Assembly (NCBI RefSeq): GCF_009931695.1
Contig: NZ_CP048000.1
Location: 3,365,501 to 3,429,500 of the forward strand
Direction: 5' to 3'
DNA: 64,000 nucleotides
Origin: Anaerocolumna sedimenticola
GTDB taxonomy: Bacteria > Bacillota > Clostridia > Lachnospirales > Lachnospiraceae
Below the pieces are notes generated by a model. That model did no database searches and had not been told where the DNA came from. It worked only from the letters and a program-made list of their open reading frames with translations. The position numbers and the translations under genes are program-made. Below, piece after piece: positions 40,559-49,490 of the stretch (position 1 is the stretch's first letter; the number at the start of each line of letters is the position of its first letter).

Positions 40559-40819
40559 ATGCAGGAGTTTAACAATACACAATATTTCAAAGTACAGAAA
40601 GAAAATGAAATTTCAGTAAGAGAAATAATTTCTGCTGTTTTTGCAGCGATGACAGAAAAAGGATATAATCCGGTAAATCAAATCGTTGGATACGTCATGT
40701 CAGGTGATCCAACCTACATAACCAACCATAAGGGTGCCAGAAGTATGATTATGAAGGTTGAGAGAGATGAAATACTAGAAGAACTATTAAATGATTATAT
40801 AAAGCATAATTTGAATTAA
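40559..40819 (+). CDS. IreB family regulatory protein (DUF965, YrzL)
   Basis: 86 residues: NPVNQIVGYVMSGDPTYITNHKGARSMI is diagnostic of the family. Enterococcal IreB is a substrate of the IreK Ser/Thr kinase, phosphorylated on N-terminal Thr, and modulates cell-wall stress resistance; Thr7 is the only N-terminal Thr here. It heads the ireB-ruvX-DUF1292 block as in B. subtilis. RBS AAAGGACGTGAT. Confidence 0.93.
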   Translation: MQEFNNTQYFKVQKENEISVREIISAVFAAMTEKGYNPVNQIVGYVMSGDPTYITNHKGARSMIMKVERDEILEELLNDYIKHNLN

Positions 40820-40855
40820 TAGATAAAATGAACAAGAAGGAAACAGGAATGTATA

Positions 40856-40884
40856 GTATGAAAATATCATAGATATTTTCATAC
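40856..40884. other. Perfect 13-bp hairpin after the ireB-like gene
   Basis: GTATGAAAATATC pairs with GATATTTTCATAC over the loop ATA. No T tract follows, so its role (attenuation, mRNA end or operator) is open. Confidence 0.5.
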
Positions 40885-40983
40885 CCTGAATTAAGGCAGT
40901 AAAACACCTGCATGAAGATGTTTTATGTCATGAGAGGGGTATGAATAGATACAATTCGGGTAATTCTATTGTTTCATGGTTTT

Positions 40984-41097
40984 GTTACTGTTCGTCACTG
41001 CGGTTCTTATAAACCGATGCACTCACTATAACAGAAAAGAGTTTTTAGTGCTGGCCAACTAAAAGTTCTATCAAATTTTTATGTGATTGAATAGTAC
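40984..41097. repeat. Third repeat family, copy 2 (inverted relative to copy 1)
   Basis: The ends GTTACTGTTCGTCACTGCGG and GTGATTGAATAGTAC are imperfect inverted repeats. Read on the minus strand, GCATCGGTT-N8-CCGCAGTG (41003-41018 region) matches copy 1 closely, with base changes that keep the GGTT/AACC stem. It fills the gap before ruvX. Confidence 0.5.
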
Positions 41098-41131
41098 ATT
41101 GTTTTATCAATTCAGATATTTAGGAGGAAAC

Positions 41132-41569
41132 ATGAGGATTATGGGACTGGATTACGGTTCCGTCACTGTAGGGGTAGCGATAAGTGATGAATTATTAATT
41201 ACTGCCCAGGGAATTGAAACTATCCACAGGAAACATGAAACAAAATTACGGCAGACTCTGGCAAGAATTGATGAACTCATCAAAGAATATGCAGTGGAAC
41301 GAATCGTACTTGGATACCCAAAAAATATGAATAATAGCATTGGCGAGCGGGCTGTAAAATCTGAAGAATTTGCGGATGTTTTACGAAAAAGGACCGGACT
41401 TAATGTAGTATTATGGGATGAAAGGCTGACAACTGTAGCGGCTCATCAGGCATTAATCTTAGGAGATGTCAGACGAGAGGATCGAAGTAAGGTTGTTGAT
41501 AAATTAGCAGCTGTATTAATCTTGCAAGGATATTTGGATTTTTTGAGTAATCAGAAAAAAGAAAATTAA
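41132..41569 (+). CDS. ruvX: Putative pre-16S rRNA nuclease / Holliday junction resolvase-like YqgF
   Basis: 145 residues, RNase H fold: [16 protein letters not shown] at the start, [11 protein letters not shown] in the middle, and [15 protein letters not shown] followed by [18 protein letters not shown] 41132 follows AGGAGG; the upstream in-frame codons belong to the repeat. It is essential in many bacteria for 16S rRNA 5'-end processing. Confidence 0.95.
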   Translation: MRIMGLDYGSVTVGVAISDELLITAQGIETIHRKHETKLRQTLARIDELIKEYAVERIVLGYPKNMNNSIGERAVKSEEFADVLRKRTGLNVVLWDERLTTVAAHQALILGDVRREDRSKVVDKLAAVLILQGYLDFLSNQKKEN

Positions 41570-41598
41570 GGTAACAGGTTAGTTACAGGAGAATAGTA

Positions 41599-41874
41599 AT
41601 GGAAGAGCAGAAAAATAAAGTTATTTTTACAACGGAAGATAATGAACAAGTTGAATTTTACATTTTGGAACAGACTAAACTGAATGGAATTACTTATCTT
41701 TTAGTTACGGATTCTGATAAGGAAGAGGAAGAAGGAACTGCTTATATTTTAAAAGATTTATCAAAGGAAGAGGATGAATCGGCACTGTATGATATTGTAG
41801 ATGATGAGAATGAATTAGAATCCATTGCTAAAATATTTGAAGAATTATTAGACGATATTGATATAGAGACATAA
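41599..41874 (+). CDS. DUF1292 family protein (YrzB-like)
   Basis: 91 residues, very acidic. VIFTTEDNEQVEFYILEQTKLNG and YLLVTDS fit DUF1292; the family is conserved between ruvX and fur or mltG in Firmicutes. Function unknown. RBS AGGAG. Confidence 0.9.
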   Translation: MEEQKNKVIFTTEDNEQVEFYILEQTKLNGITYLLVTDSDKEEEEGTAYILKDLSKEEDESALYDIVDDENELESIAKIFEELLDDIDIET

Positions 41875-42028
41875 ACTATAAGATATATAACCTGCATTTT
41901 CGAATTACACAGTGATAACTTTAATATATAACAAACTTAAAAAGATATAAAAGTGCGAATTATTTAATTAGATTTAATGATTTCATGGATTTTGTAACAG
42001 TTGTTGTAAAATCAGGAAGGTGATATGC

Positions 42029-42502
42029 ATGCCCGACAAACAGGATCGATTCAAAACTTTATTAAAACAAAACGGACTTAAGGTGACAACACAAAGAATA
42101 GATATTCTTGAAGCATTGGAAGACAGACCGGATAAGCATTTAACTGCTGAAGAAATATATGAATGTGTAAGAGTTAAAAATCCGGATATCGGATTGGCTA
42201 CCGTATATAGAACAATTCAATTATTGGCAGAGTTAAACCTTATAGATAAGCTTAATTTAGGTGATGGGTTTGTACGCTATGAAATCGGCAGTAAAGGCTG
42301 CGAAGATACTGCTCACCATCATCATCATTTAATTTGCTTAAATTGCGGAAATGTATTTACTTTTCAAAGTGATCTATTAGAAACCCTGGAACAGAGAATT
42401 CAAGAAGCTATGGACTTTGAAGTAGTAGACCATGAAGTTAAAATGTTCGGATATTGTAAGACATGTCGTGAAGAAATTCAGGAAAAACGTGATAAGAATT
42501 GA
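42029..42502 (+). CDS. Fur-family metal- or peroxide-responsive regulator
   Basis: 157 residues. A winged helix (LKVTTQRIDILEALED; GLATVYRTIQLLAELNLI) is followed by the metal-binding domain with the His cluster HHHHH and two zinc CxxC motifs (CLNCG, CKTC). Sequence alone does not separate Fur from PerR or Zur. ATG 42029 is set by AGGAAGGTGAT. Its place between the DUF1292 and RNase J genes is common in Clostridia. Confidence 0.92.
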   Translation: MPDKQDRFKTLLKQNGLKVTTQRIDILEALEDRPDKHLTAEEIYECVRVKNPDIGLATVYRTIQLLAELNLIDKLNLGDGFVRYEIGSKGCEDTAHHHHHLICLNCGNVFTFQSDLLETLEQRIQEAMDFEVVDHEVKMFGYCKTCREEIQEKRDKN

Positions 42503-42582
42503 AATCAAATCTAATGAAATATGGAGTGCACTTTAAATATAATGGTCAATAATACATAAACTAACTATTGGAGGTGCATTGT

Positions 42583-44256
42583 TTGAAAGAAAATTTAACA
42601 GATGTAAAAGGTGTAAAAATTATACCTTTAGGTGGATTAGAACAAATAGGAATGAATATAACGGCATTCGAATATGAAGACAGTATCATTGTTGTCGATT
42701 GCGGTTTATCTTTTCCGGAAGATGATATGCTTGGAATTGATCTGGTTATACCGGATGTCACTTATTTAAAAGAAAATATAAGCAAGGTAAAAGGTTTTGT
42801 AATTACCCATGGGCATGAAGATCATATTGGTGCATTACCCTATATTCTTAGAGATATTAATGTACCGATTTATGCTACAAAATTAACAATCGGTATTATT
42901 GAGAATAAATTAAAAGAGCATAATTTATTAAAATCAACAAAAAGAAAAGTTATTAAATATGGCCAATCTATTAATTTAGGATGTTTTCGTATTGAATTTA
43001 TAAGATCAAACCACAGTATAGCAGATGCAGCTGCATTAGCCATATTTACTCCAGCCGGAATCATTGTTCATACCGGCGATTTTAAGGTTGATTATACTCC
43101 GGTATTTGGAAGTACCATAGATTTACAGAGATTTGGCGAATTAGGCAAAAAAGGTGTCTTAGCTTTAATGTGTGATAGTACTAATGTGGAAAGACCCGGT
43201 TATACTCCGTCTGAAAAGACTGTTGGTAAGACCTTTGATAATATATTTGCAGAAAGCAGCCGCAGCCGAATTATCGTTGCAACTTTTGCATCAAATGTTG
43301 ACCGTGTGCAGCAGATTATAAACTCTGCTGATAAATACGGAAGAAAAGTAGTTATTGAAGGCAGAAGTATGGTTAATATCATTACTACGGCATCAGAACT
43401 TGGATATATCAATATGCCAAGTAATATTATGATAGATATTGAGCAAATGAAAAATTATCCGGACGAGAAGATAGTCTTAATAACAACCGGCAGTCAGGGT
43501 GAAGCTATGGCAGCACTGCCGCGTATGGCAGCATCCATCCATAAAAAAATCTCAATTAAGCCGGGAGATACGGTAATATTCAGTTCTACTCCTATTCCTG
43601 GTAATGAGAAACCGGTGTTTAAAGTTATTAATGATTTGTCCATGAAAGGTGCAAAGGTCATTTTTCAGGATACACATGTTTCAGGTCATGCCTGCCAGGA
43701 AGAGATTAAGCTTATTTATGCTTTAACCAAACCGAAATATGCAATTCCGGTTCACGGTGAATACAGACACTTGATGAAACATGCTGAATTAGCACAGAAT
43801 ATGGGGATTCCCAAAGAAAATACATTTATCATATCTTCCGGTGATGTTTTGGAAGTTTCGGACCAGAAAGCCGGTGTAGTTGGTAAAGTTCCTGCACAGG
43901 GTATATTTGTAGATGGTTTAGGCGTTGGGGACGTAGGTAATATTGTTCTTCGCGACAGACAGCATTTATCCGAAAACGGACTATTAATCGTGGTGGTTAC
44001 GTTAGAAAAATATACAAACCAGATTCTGTCCGGACCGGATATTGTATCCCGTGGATTCGTATATGTCAGAGAATCTGAGAATTTGATGGATGAGGCCCGA
44101 ATTGTTGTAAGTGATGCCTTGGACAAATGCCTTAGCAAAAACAATGCGGACTGGGGAAAGATGAAAAATGAAATTAAGGATTCCTTAAGCGATTACTTAT
44201 GGAAAAAGACGAAGAGAAATCCTATGATACTCCCAATTATTATGGAAGTAAATTGA
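42583..44256 (+). CDS. rnj: Ribonuclease J
   Basis: 557 residues. The metallo-beta-lactamase motif THGHEDHIGALPYI lies near residue 75, with HSIADAAALAI, the beta-CASP domain (GSQGEAMAALPRMA; HVSGHACQEEI; PVHGEYRHL) and a C-terminal domain. The start TTG 42583 follows GGAGGTG with six-base spacing; no ATG is suitably placed. It is a 5' exo- and endonuclease for mRNA decay and rRNA maturation. Confidence 0.95.
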   Translation: MKENLTDVKGVKIIPLGGLEQIGMNITAFEYEDSIIVVDCGLSFPEDDMLGIDLVIPDVTYLKENISKVKGFVITHGHEDHIGALPYILRDINVPIYATKLTIGIIENKLKEHNLLKSTKRKVIKYGQSINLGCFRIEFIRSNHSIADAAALAIFTPAGIIVHTGDFKVDYTPVFGSTIDLQRFGELGKKGVLALMCDSTNVERPGYTPSEKTVGKTFDNIFAESSRSRIIVATFASNVDRVQQIINSADKYGRKVVIEGRSMVNIITTASELGYINMPSNIMIDIEQMKNYPDEKIVLITTGSQGEAMAALPRMAASIHKKISIKPGDTVIFSSTPIPGNEKPVFKVINDLSMKGAKVIFQDTHVSGHACQEEIKLIYALTKPKYAIPVHGEYRHLMKHAELAQNMGIPKENTFIISSGDVLEVSDQKAGVVGKVPAQGIFVDGLGVGDVGNIVLRDRQHLSENGLLIVVVTLEKYTNQILSGPDIVSRGFVYVRESENLMDEARIVVSDALDKCLSKNNADWGKMKNEIKDSLSDYLWKKTKRNPMILPIIMEVN

Positions 44257-44277
44257 TTTTAAAAGGAGATAGTAAGT

Positions 44278-44820
44278 ATGACTTCTAGGCCTACTTCTGC
44301 ACAACTAGTTTTAAAAATAACCAGCTTTATATTGCGGACCTTACTGAACATTTTGTTTTATACCATTGTTGTTATATTAATAGCAAGAGCCAGTAAAATT
44401 ACTTATGAATTCTGCTATCAGATATTTGGACAAGTAACAGTATCAGAAGAGCCTGGACGCGATATAGAGATTCAGATCAGTAAAGGTGAATCAACTATGA
44501 ATGTGGCGAGTAAGCTGGAGTTAAACAGAATAATAGTCAATAAGTATTCCTTTTATATAAAAGCAAAGCTTAAGAAGCATACTATAATGCCGGGTACTTA
44601 TACCCTGAATACATCCATGACTTATGATGAGATATTTGCAATCATCACGGTTCCATCGGCAGAAGGTACAGATACCAATACCGGAGATTCTAATACCACC
44701 GGTACAACCGAGATAAAGGGTGGTAACAGTACTGCGGATGATAAGTCGGAAACAGGGGATTTAAGTGATACTGCGGATTCTGATGTAACAAATGATACAG
44801 ACGTTACAGGTGATAATTAA
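44278..44820 (+). CDS. MltG-like membrane protein lacking the catalytic domain (YrrL position)
   Basis: 180 residues. A membrane helix at about 20-42 is followed by a LysM-like segment (VSEEPGRDIEIQISKGESTMNVASKLE, MPGTYTLNTSMTYDEI) like the N-terminal part of MltG. A Thr/Asp-rich disordered tail then ends the protein. The YceG catalytic domain with its Glu is missing. Position before trmR matches B. subtilis yrrL. RBS AAAGGAG. It cannot cut glycan strands by itself. Confidence 0.8.
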   Translation: MTSRPTSAQLVLKITSFILRTLLNILFYTIVVILIARASKITYEFCYQIFGQVTVSEEPGRDIEIQISKGESTMNVASKLELNRIIVNKYSFYIKAKLKKHTIMPGTYTLNTSMTYDEIFAIITVPSAEGTDTNTGDSNTTGTTEIKGGNSTADDKSETGDLSDTADSDVTNDTDVTGDN

Positions 44821-44829
44821 TACAATAGA

Positions 44830-44861
44830 GGCGAACCAAGGCAAGCTGTTTTGGTTCGCCC
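44830..44861 (+). terminator. Hairpin after the MltG-like gene
   Basis: GGCGAACCAA pairs perfectly with TTGGTTCGCC. The T tract is poor (CTAATT), so termination may be partial. Confidence 0.6.
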
Positions 44862-44881
44862 TAATTAAAGTTAAGGATAAA

Positions 44882-44959
44882 GTAACTATTCAGAAAACTT
44901 GAGAAAAGGGTGTTATAAACGCGCTCAGGCTGTTCGTTAGAACTGCACTGATTAGTCAC
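44882..44959. repeat. Third repeat family, short copy 3
   Basis: The ends GTAACTATTCAG and CACTGATTAGTCAC resemble those of copies 1 and 2, and the inner GGCTGTTCGTTAGAACTGCA resembles the hairpin part. It ends 12 bases before the trmR start codon, so trmR has only a weak RBS (AGGAAT). Confidence 0.4.
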
Positions 44960-44971
44960 AGGAATAATGAT

Positions 44972-45625
44972 ATGATTGTAGATGAGAGAATAACCGCATA
45001 TATTAATACATTGGAGAAGGAATTACCATCTTATTTATATGAGCTGGAAAAGGCGGCGCTGACGGAGGGGGTTCCGATTATACGGAAAGAGACGCAAACG
45101 TTCCTGCGGTTTTTACTGACGGTTAAAAAACCCCGCCAAATCCTGGAGATAGGAACAGCAGTTGGTTTTTCGGCATTATTTATGAGTGAATATATGCCGG
45201 AAGATTGTAACATAACCACGATAGAAAAAGTGGAAATGCGGTTAGTAAAGGCCAGAAAAAACATAGGTTCTGCTCCCAGGAAAGATAAAATAACCTTAAT
45301 AGAAGGGGATGCTTTAATATTGTTAAAAGAACTGGCTGCTAATAAAAAAGCAGAATATGATTTTATATTTTTAGATGCTGCCAAAGCACAATATATGAAC
45401 TTCCTGCCTGAAATTATGAAGCTATTATCAAAGGGCGGGTTGTTAGTAACGGATAATGTATTACAGGATGGAACCGTGGCAGAATCCCGTTATGGAATAA
45501 CCAGAAGAGACCGTACCATACACACAAGGATGCGGGAATATTTATATACCATAACCCATATGGAGGAACTGGAAACAGCGGTAATACCGGTTGGAGACGG
45601 AGTTACTGTTAGTACGAAATTATAA
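44972..45625 (+). CDS. trmR: O-methyltransferase, tRNA 5-hydroxyuridine methyltransferase type
   Basis: 217 residues, class I AdoMet-dependent: ILEIGTAVGFSALFMSEYM, IEKVEMRLVKARKNI, YDFIFLDAAKAQYMNFLPEI and VTDNVLQDG. The placement between an MltG-like gene and a U32 peptidase-like gene matches B. subtilis yrrL-yrrM-yrrN-yrrO. There YrrM (TrmR) methylates ho5U34 of tRNA to mo5U. Function assigned by family and synteny. Confidence 0.88.
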   Translation: MIVDERITAYINTLEKELPSYLYELEKAALTEGVPIIRKETQTFLRFLLTVKKPRQILEIGTAVGFSALFMSEYMPEDCNITTIEKVEMRLVKARKNIGSAPRKDKITLIEGDALILLKELAANKKAEYDFIFLDAAKAQYMNFLPEIMKLLSKGGLLVTDNVLQDGTVAESRYGITRRDRTIHTRMREYLYTITHMEELETAVIPVGDGVTVSTKL

Positions 45626-45738
45626 TAAATCTAATTTTAATAAGCCATAAAGTGTGTTTTTAAGGAATAGGTTTACAATATAAAATTAAAATAAAAAATT
45701 AAGAAATATTATAATTCAGAGAAAGGTTAGGAAACAGA

Positions 45739-47046
45739 ATGATAAAAAATAACGACGGCTGCAAAGATCAGGCGGTTAAGGTTAACATAGACGAACATAT
45801 AAGAGAATTACCGGAAGGTATTAAAAAACCGGAACTGTTAATTCCTGCAAGTAATCTGGAAGTATTAAAAACGGCAGTTATATACGGAGCCGATGCAGTC
45901 TATATCGGTGGAGAAATGTATGGACTACGGGCAAAAGCCAAAAATTTCAGTCTGGAAGATATGAAAGAAGGGATTGATTTCGCTCATTCCTATGGTAAAA
46001 AAGTATATGTTACTGCCAATATTACCGCACATAATGAGGATTTATCCGGTGTATCCCGCTATTTTGAAGAACTGAAAGAAATCAAACCGGATGCTATTAT
46101 CATATCAGATCCCGGAGTATTTGAGATAGCCAGGGAGATTGTTCCTGAAATTGATATCCATATCAGCACTCAGGCCAATAATGTCAATTATGGAACCTAC
46201 CGTTTCTGGCATAGGATGGGAGCATCCAGAGTAGTTTCTGCCAGAGAACTATCTTTAGAAGAAATAAAAGGAATAAGGGAAAATATACCCTGTGATTTAG
46301 AAATTGAAACTTTCGTTCACGGTGCCATGTGTATTGCTTATTCGGGCAGATGTTTATTAAGTAATTACTTTACCGGAAGAGATGCAAACAGAGGAGCCTG
46401 TACCCATCCCTGCAGGTGGAAATACTACCTCACCGAAGAAACCAGGCCGGGTGAATATCTGCCGGTGGAAGAAAATGAAAGAGGGACCTATATCTTTAAT
46501 TCCAAAGATTTATGTATGATTGAGTATATACCTGAATTAGTACAAGCTGGTATCGACAGTTTTAAAGTAGAAGGCAGAATGAAAACCGCACTTTATGTGG
46601 CTTCCGTAGCCAGAACTTACCGGAAAGCCATAGATGACTTTTTTGAATCACCGGAGCTATACAGAAAAAATATACCTTACTACAAAGAAGAAATATCCAA
46701 ATGTACTTACAGGCAGTTTACAACCGGATTTTTCTTCGGAAAACCGAATGAAGAAGCTCAAATCTATGATAATAATACCTATATTAAGGAATACACTTAT
46801 CTGGGTATCCTTAACGGCATCAATGAATCAGGACTTTACGAACTGGAGCAGAGAAATAAATTTTCAGTTGGGGAAGAAATCGAAGTAATGAAACCGGACG
46901 GCAGAAATCTAACCGTAATCGTTAAAAAAATTACGGACGGGGACGGGAATGAGATGGAAAGCTGCCCTCACCCAAAACAGAAAATCTTCGTAGATTTTGG
47001 TATCCAACTGGATAGGAATGATCTTTTAAGAAGAAAAGAGGATTAG
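45739..47046 (+). CDS. U32 family protein, tRNA uridine-34 hydroxylation (TrhP/YrrO type)
   Basis: 435 residues: ELLIPASNLEVLKTAVIYGADAVYIGG, ETFVHGAMCIAYSGRCLLSNY and GACTHPCRWKY with the conserved Cys residues. TrhP proteins make 5-hydroxyuridine at U34, the substrate of TrmR, whose gene is directly upstream. B. subtilis has two such genes in a row (yrrN, yrrO); here only one is found. The older label collagenase or peptidase U32 is probably misleading. Confidence 0.9.
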   Translation: MIKNNDGCKDQAVKVNIDEHIRELPEGIKKPELLIPASNLEVLKTAVIYGADAVYIGGEMYGLRAKAKNFSLEDMKEGIDFAHSYGKKVYVTANITAHNEDLSGVSRYFEELKEIKPDAIIISDPGVFEIAREIVPEIDIHISTQANNVNYGTYRFWHRMGASRVVSARELSLEEIKGIRENIPCDLEIETFVHGAMCIAYSGRCLLSNYFTGRDANRGACTHPCRWKYYLTEETRPGEYLPVEENERGTYIFNSKDLCMIEYIPELVQAGIDSFKVEGRMKTALYVASVARTYRKAIDDFFESPELYRKNIPYYKEEISKCTYRQFTTGFFFGKPNEEAQIYDNNTYIKEYTYLGILNGINESGLYELEQRNKFSVGEEIEVMKPDGRNLTVIVKKITDGDGNEMESCPHPKQKIFVDFGIQLDRNDLLRRKED

Positions 47047-47144
47047 AATTTTAAACAAATTATTTACAGTTCTAGCCCATAAGAAACTTCTTAAAAATCC
47101 CTGATAAATACAGGAATATTCCTGAGGATAAATGAAAATATCCA

Positions 47145-47173
47145 TTGATTTTTAAGGCCAAACGTGCTACAAT
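47145..47173 (+). promoter_or_regulatory. Promoter of the polyamine cluster
   Basis: TTGATT (47145-47150) and TACAAT (47168-47173) are 17 bases apart. The perfect palindrome CAGGAATATTCCTG (47111-47124) lies 20 bases upstream of the -35 box and could be an activator or repressor site. Confidence 0.7.
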
Positions 47174-47203
47174 GTAACCCGATTATTAATTAGAAAGGTT
47201 GTG

Positions 47204-48016
47204 ATGTTAGGGTTGGAAAAAAAGCTGACTTTGTATGGCTTTAACAACCTCACAAAAACACTTAGCTTCAACATCTATGATGTTTGCTATGCAAAAAGTG
47301 AGAGAGAACAAAAGGATTATATTGCCTATATCGATGAACAATATAATTCTGAAAGATTAACAAAGATCTTATGCGATGTAACGCAAACAATTGGAGCTCA
47401 TATACTAAATATTTCTAAACAGGATTATGATCCACAGGGTGCCTCTGTTAACATTTTAATAGCAGAAGGAGACTTATCTTCCGAGCATATTGATGAGTCC
47501 TGCAACCAGGGAAAATACTCCGTACAGTTAAGAGATACGGTACATGCCCATTTGGACAAAAGTCACGTTACGGTGCATACATTTCCGGAGTATCATCCTG
47601 ATAACTCCATTTCCACTTTTCGTGTAGATATTGATGTATCTACCTGCGGTGAGATATCACCACTTAACGCGCTGGATTATCTAATCGGTAGTTTTGACTC
47701 TGACATTATAACGATTGATTACAGAGTCAGAGGTTTTACCAGAGATGTTGAGGGCAAAAAATATTATATTGACCATGATATAACATCAATACAGGATTAT
47801 ATCGATGATGTTACATTAACCAAATACGATGCAATTGATGTGAATGTATATCAGTCCAATATCTTTCACACCAAGATGCTGATTAAAGAAATAGAACTGC
47901 AGAATTACCTTTTTAATCTTGATGTCTATGAATTACCGCCAAAGCAAAGACTTGAAATAACGAGTAATCTACGCAAAGAGATGATTGAGATATTCAGCGG
48001 AATGAATATATATTAG
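47204..48016 (+). CDS. speD: S-adenosylmethionine decarboxylase proenzyme, E. coli SpeD type
   Basis: 270 residues, the long bacterial class 1A. The self-cleavage site is Lys119-Ser120 in [14 protein letters not shown]; Ser120 becomes the pyruvoyl group. [19 protein letters not shown] is also typical. ATG 47204 is chosen after AAAGG with five-base spacing. It makes decarboxylated AdoMet, the aminopropyl donor for the SpeE gene two places downstream. Confidence 0.95.
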   Translation: MLGLEKKLTLYGFNNLTKTLSFNIYDVCYAKSEREQKDYIAYIDEQYNSERLTKILCDVTQTIGAHILNISKQDYDPQGASVNILIAEGDLSSEHIDESCNQGKYSVQLRDTVHAHLDKSHVTVHTFPEYHPDNSISTFRVDIDVSTCGEISPLNALDYLIGSFDSDIITIDYRVRGFTRDVEGKKYYIDHDITSIQDYIDDVTLTKYDAIDVNVYQSNIFHTKMLIKEIELQNYLFNLDVYELPPKQRLEITSNLRKEMIEIFSGMNIY

Positions 48017-48032
48017 TTGTGGAGGTAGAGAC

Positions 48033-49490
48033 ATGAATTTACTTTTACAACAAAAAGCGCCTATTCACGAAGCGCTGTTAAGGCATAAGTCAAACAGGGT
48101 TGTTCCGTTTGATGTACCAGGACACAAAGGTGGCAGGGGAAATAAAGAATTAACGGATTTTTTAGGTGAGAATTGCCTCAAAGTTGATGTTAATTCCATG
48201 AAACCCCTGGACAACCTTTGCCATCCTACCTCTGTCATTCGTGAAGCGGAACAAATTGCAGCCGATGCATTTGGTGCTAAGGCAGCATTTTTTATCGTCA
48301 ATGGAACAACAGCCTCTGTACAGGGGATGATTATGTCCGTCTGTAAAGCAGGGGATAAGATCATTATGCCAAGAAATGTGCACCGGAGCGCTATCAATGC
48401 TTTAGTAGTCTGCGGTGCTATTCCTGTATATGTGAATCCGGGAGTAAATAAGGACTTGGGAATTCCTTTAGGAATGTCATTGTCCGATGTTAAGAAAGCA
48501 ATTCTTGATAATCCCGATGCAAAAGCTATTTTAGTGAATAATCCAACCTATTATGGTATATGCTCTGACTTAAGAGGAATCGTGGATTTTGCCCATGAGC
48601 ACGGGGTAAAAGTACTGGTAGATGAGGCTCATGGAACCCATTTTTATTTCGGTGAAGACATGCCGGTCTCCGCTATGGCGGCAGGAGCAGATATGGCGGC
48701 AGTTAGTATGCATAAAACCGGGGGTTCTCTTACTCAAAGTTCTTTTTTGCTTTGCGGAAATGGAATTAATCCCCATCATGTAAGGCAGGTTATAAATTTA
48801 ACCCAGACCACCAGCGGTTCCTATCTTTTGCTGGTATCCCTTGATATAGCGAGGAAAAACTTAAGTTTACACGGTACGGAATTAATTCGGAAAACAGTTG
48901 AGATTGCGGAATATGCCAGGGGTGAGATTAATAAACTGGGCGGTTATTATGCCTTTGGAAAAGAATTAATCGATAAAGAAGCCGTATACGATTTTGACCC
49001 CACCAAGTTGTCCGTCCACACTAGAAACATAGGACTTGCCGGTATAGAGGTTTATGATCTGTTAAGAGATGAGTATGATATACAAATAGAATTTGGTGAT
49101 ATCAGCAATTTTCTTGCTATTATATCTGCCGGGGACAGAGCACTTGAAATTGAACGTTTAATAGCTTCTCTTTCAGAAATTAAGCGTTTATATGGCAAAG
49201 ATGATAAGTCAGATATGTTTGACCATGAATATATTAATCCGGATGTAGTATTTGCACCACAGCAGGCATTTTACAGTCCTAAGAAATCACTTTCTATAAG
49301 AAAAAGCATAGGAAATATCTGCGGAGAATTTGTTATGTGCTACCCTCCGGGAATACCGATTCTTGCACCGGGAGAGCGAATTACGGAAGAAATCGTAAAT
49401 TATATACTATATGCCAAGGAAAAAGGTTGCCTGCTCACCGGTACAGAAGATATGGCAGTTAATAATATTAATGTGGTGGAGGTAGATTAA
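48033..49490 (+). CDS. Orn/Lys/Arg decarboxylase family, probable biosynthetic arginine decarboxylase
   Basis: 485 residues, fold type I PLP enzyme of the short Gram-positive form (B. subtilis SpeA/YaaO type). VPFDVPGHKGGRG, NGTTASVQGMIM and the Schiff-base Lys in SMHKTGGSLTQSS are present. Substrate could be arginine or ornithine/lysine; the polyamine setting favours arginine or ornithine. No agmatinase gene is in the window. The stop shares one base with the speE start. Confidence 0.9.
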   Translation: MNLLLQQKAPIHEALLRHKSNRVVPFDVPGHKGGRGNKELTDFLGENCLKVDVNSMKPLDNLCHPTSVIREAEQIAADAFGAKAAFFIVNGTTASVQGMIMSVCKAGDKIIMPRNVHRSAINALVVCGAIPVYVNPGVNKDLGIPLGMSLSDVKKAILDNPDAKAILVNNPTYYGICSDLRGIVDFAHEHGVKVLVDEAHGTHFYFGEDMPVSAMAAGADMAAVSMHKTGGSLTQSSFLLCGNGINPHHVRQVINLTQTTSGSYLLLVSLDIARKNLSLHGTELIRKTVEIAEYARGEINKLGGYYAFGKELIDKEAVYDFDPTKLSVHTRNIGLAGIEVYDLLRDEYDIQIEFGDISNFLAIISAGDRALEIERLIASLSEIKRLYGKDDKSDMFDHEYINPDVVFAPQQAFYSPKKSLSIRKSIGNICGEFVMCYPPGIPILAPGERITEEIVNYILYAKEKGCLLTGTEDMAVNNINVVEVD

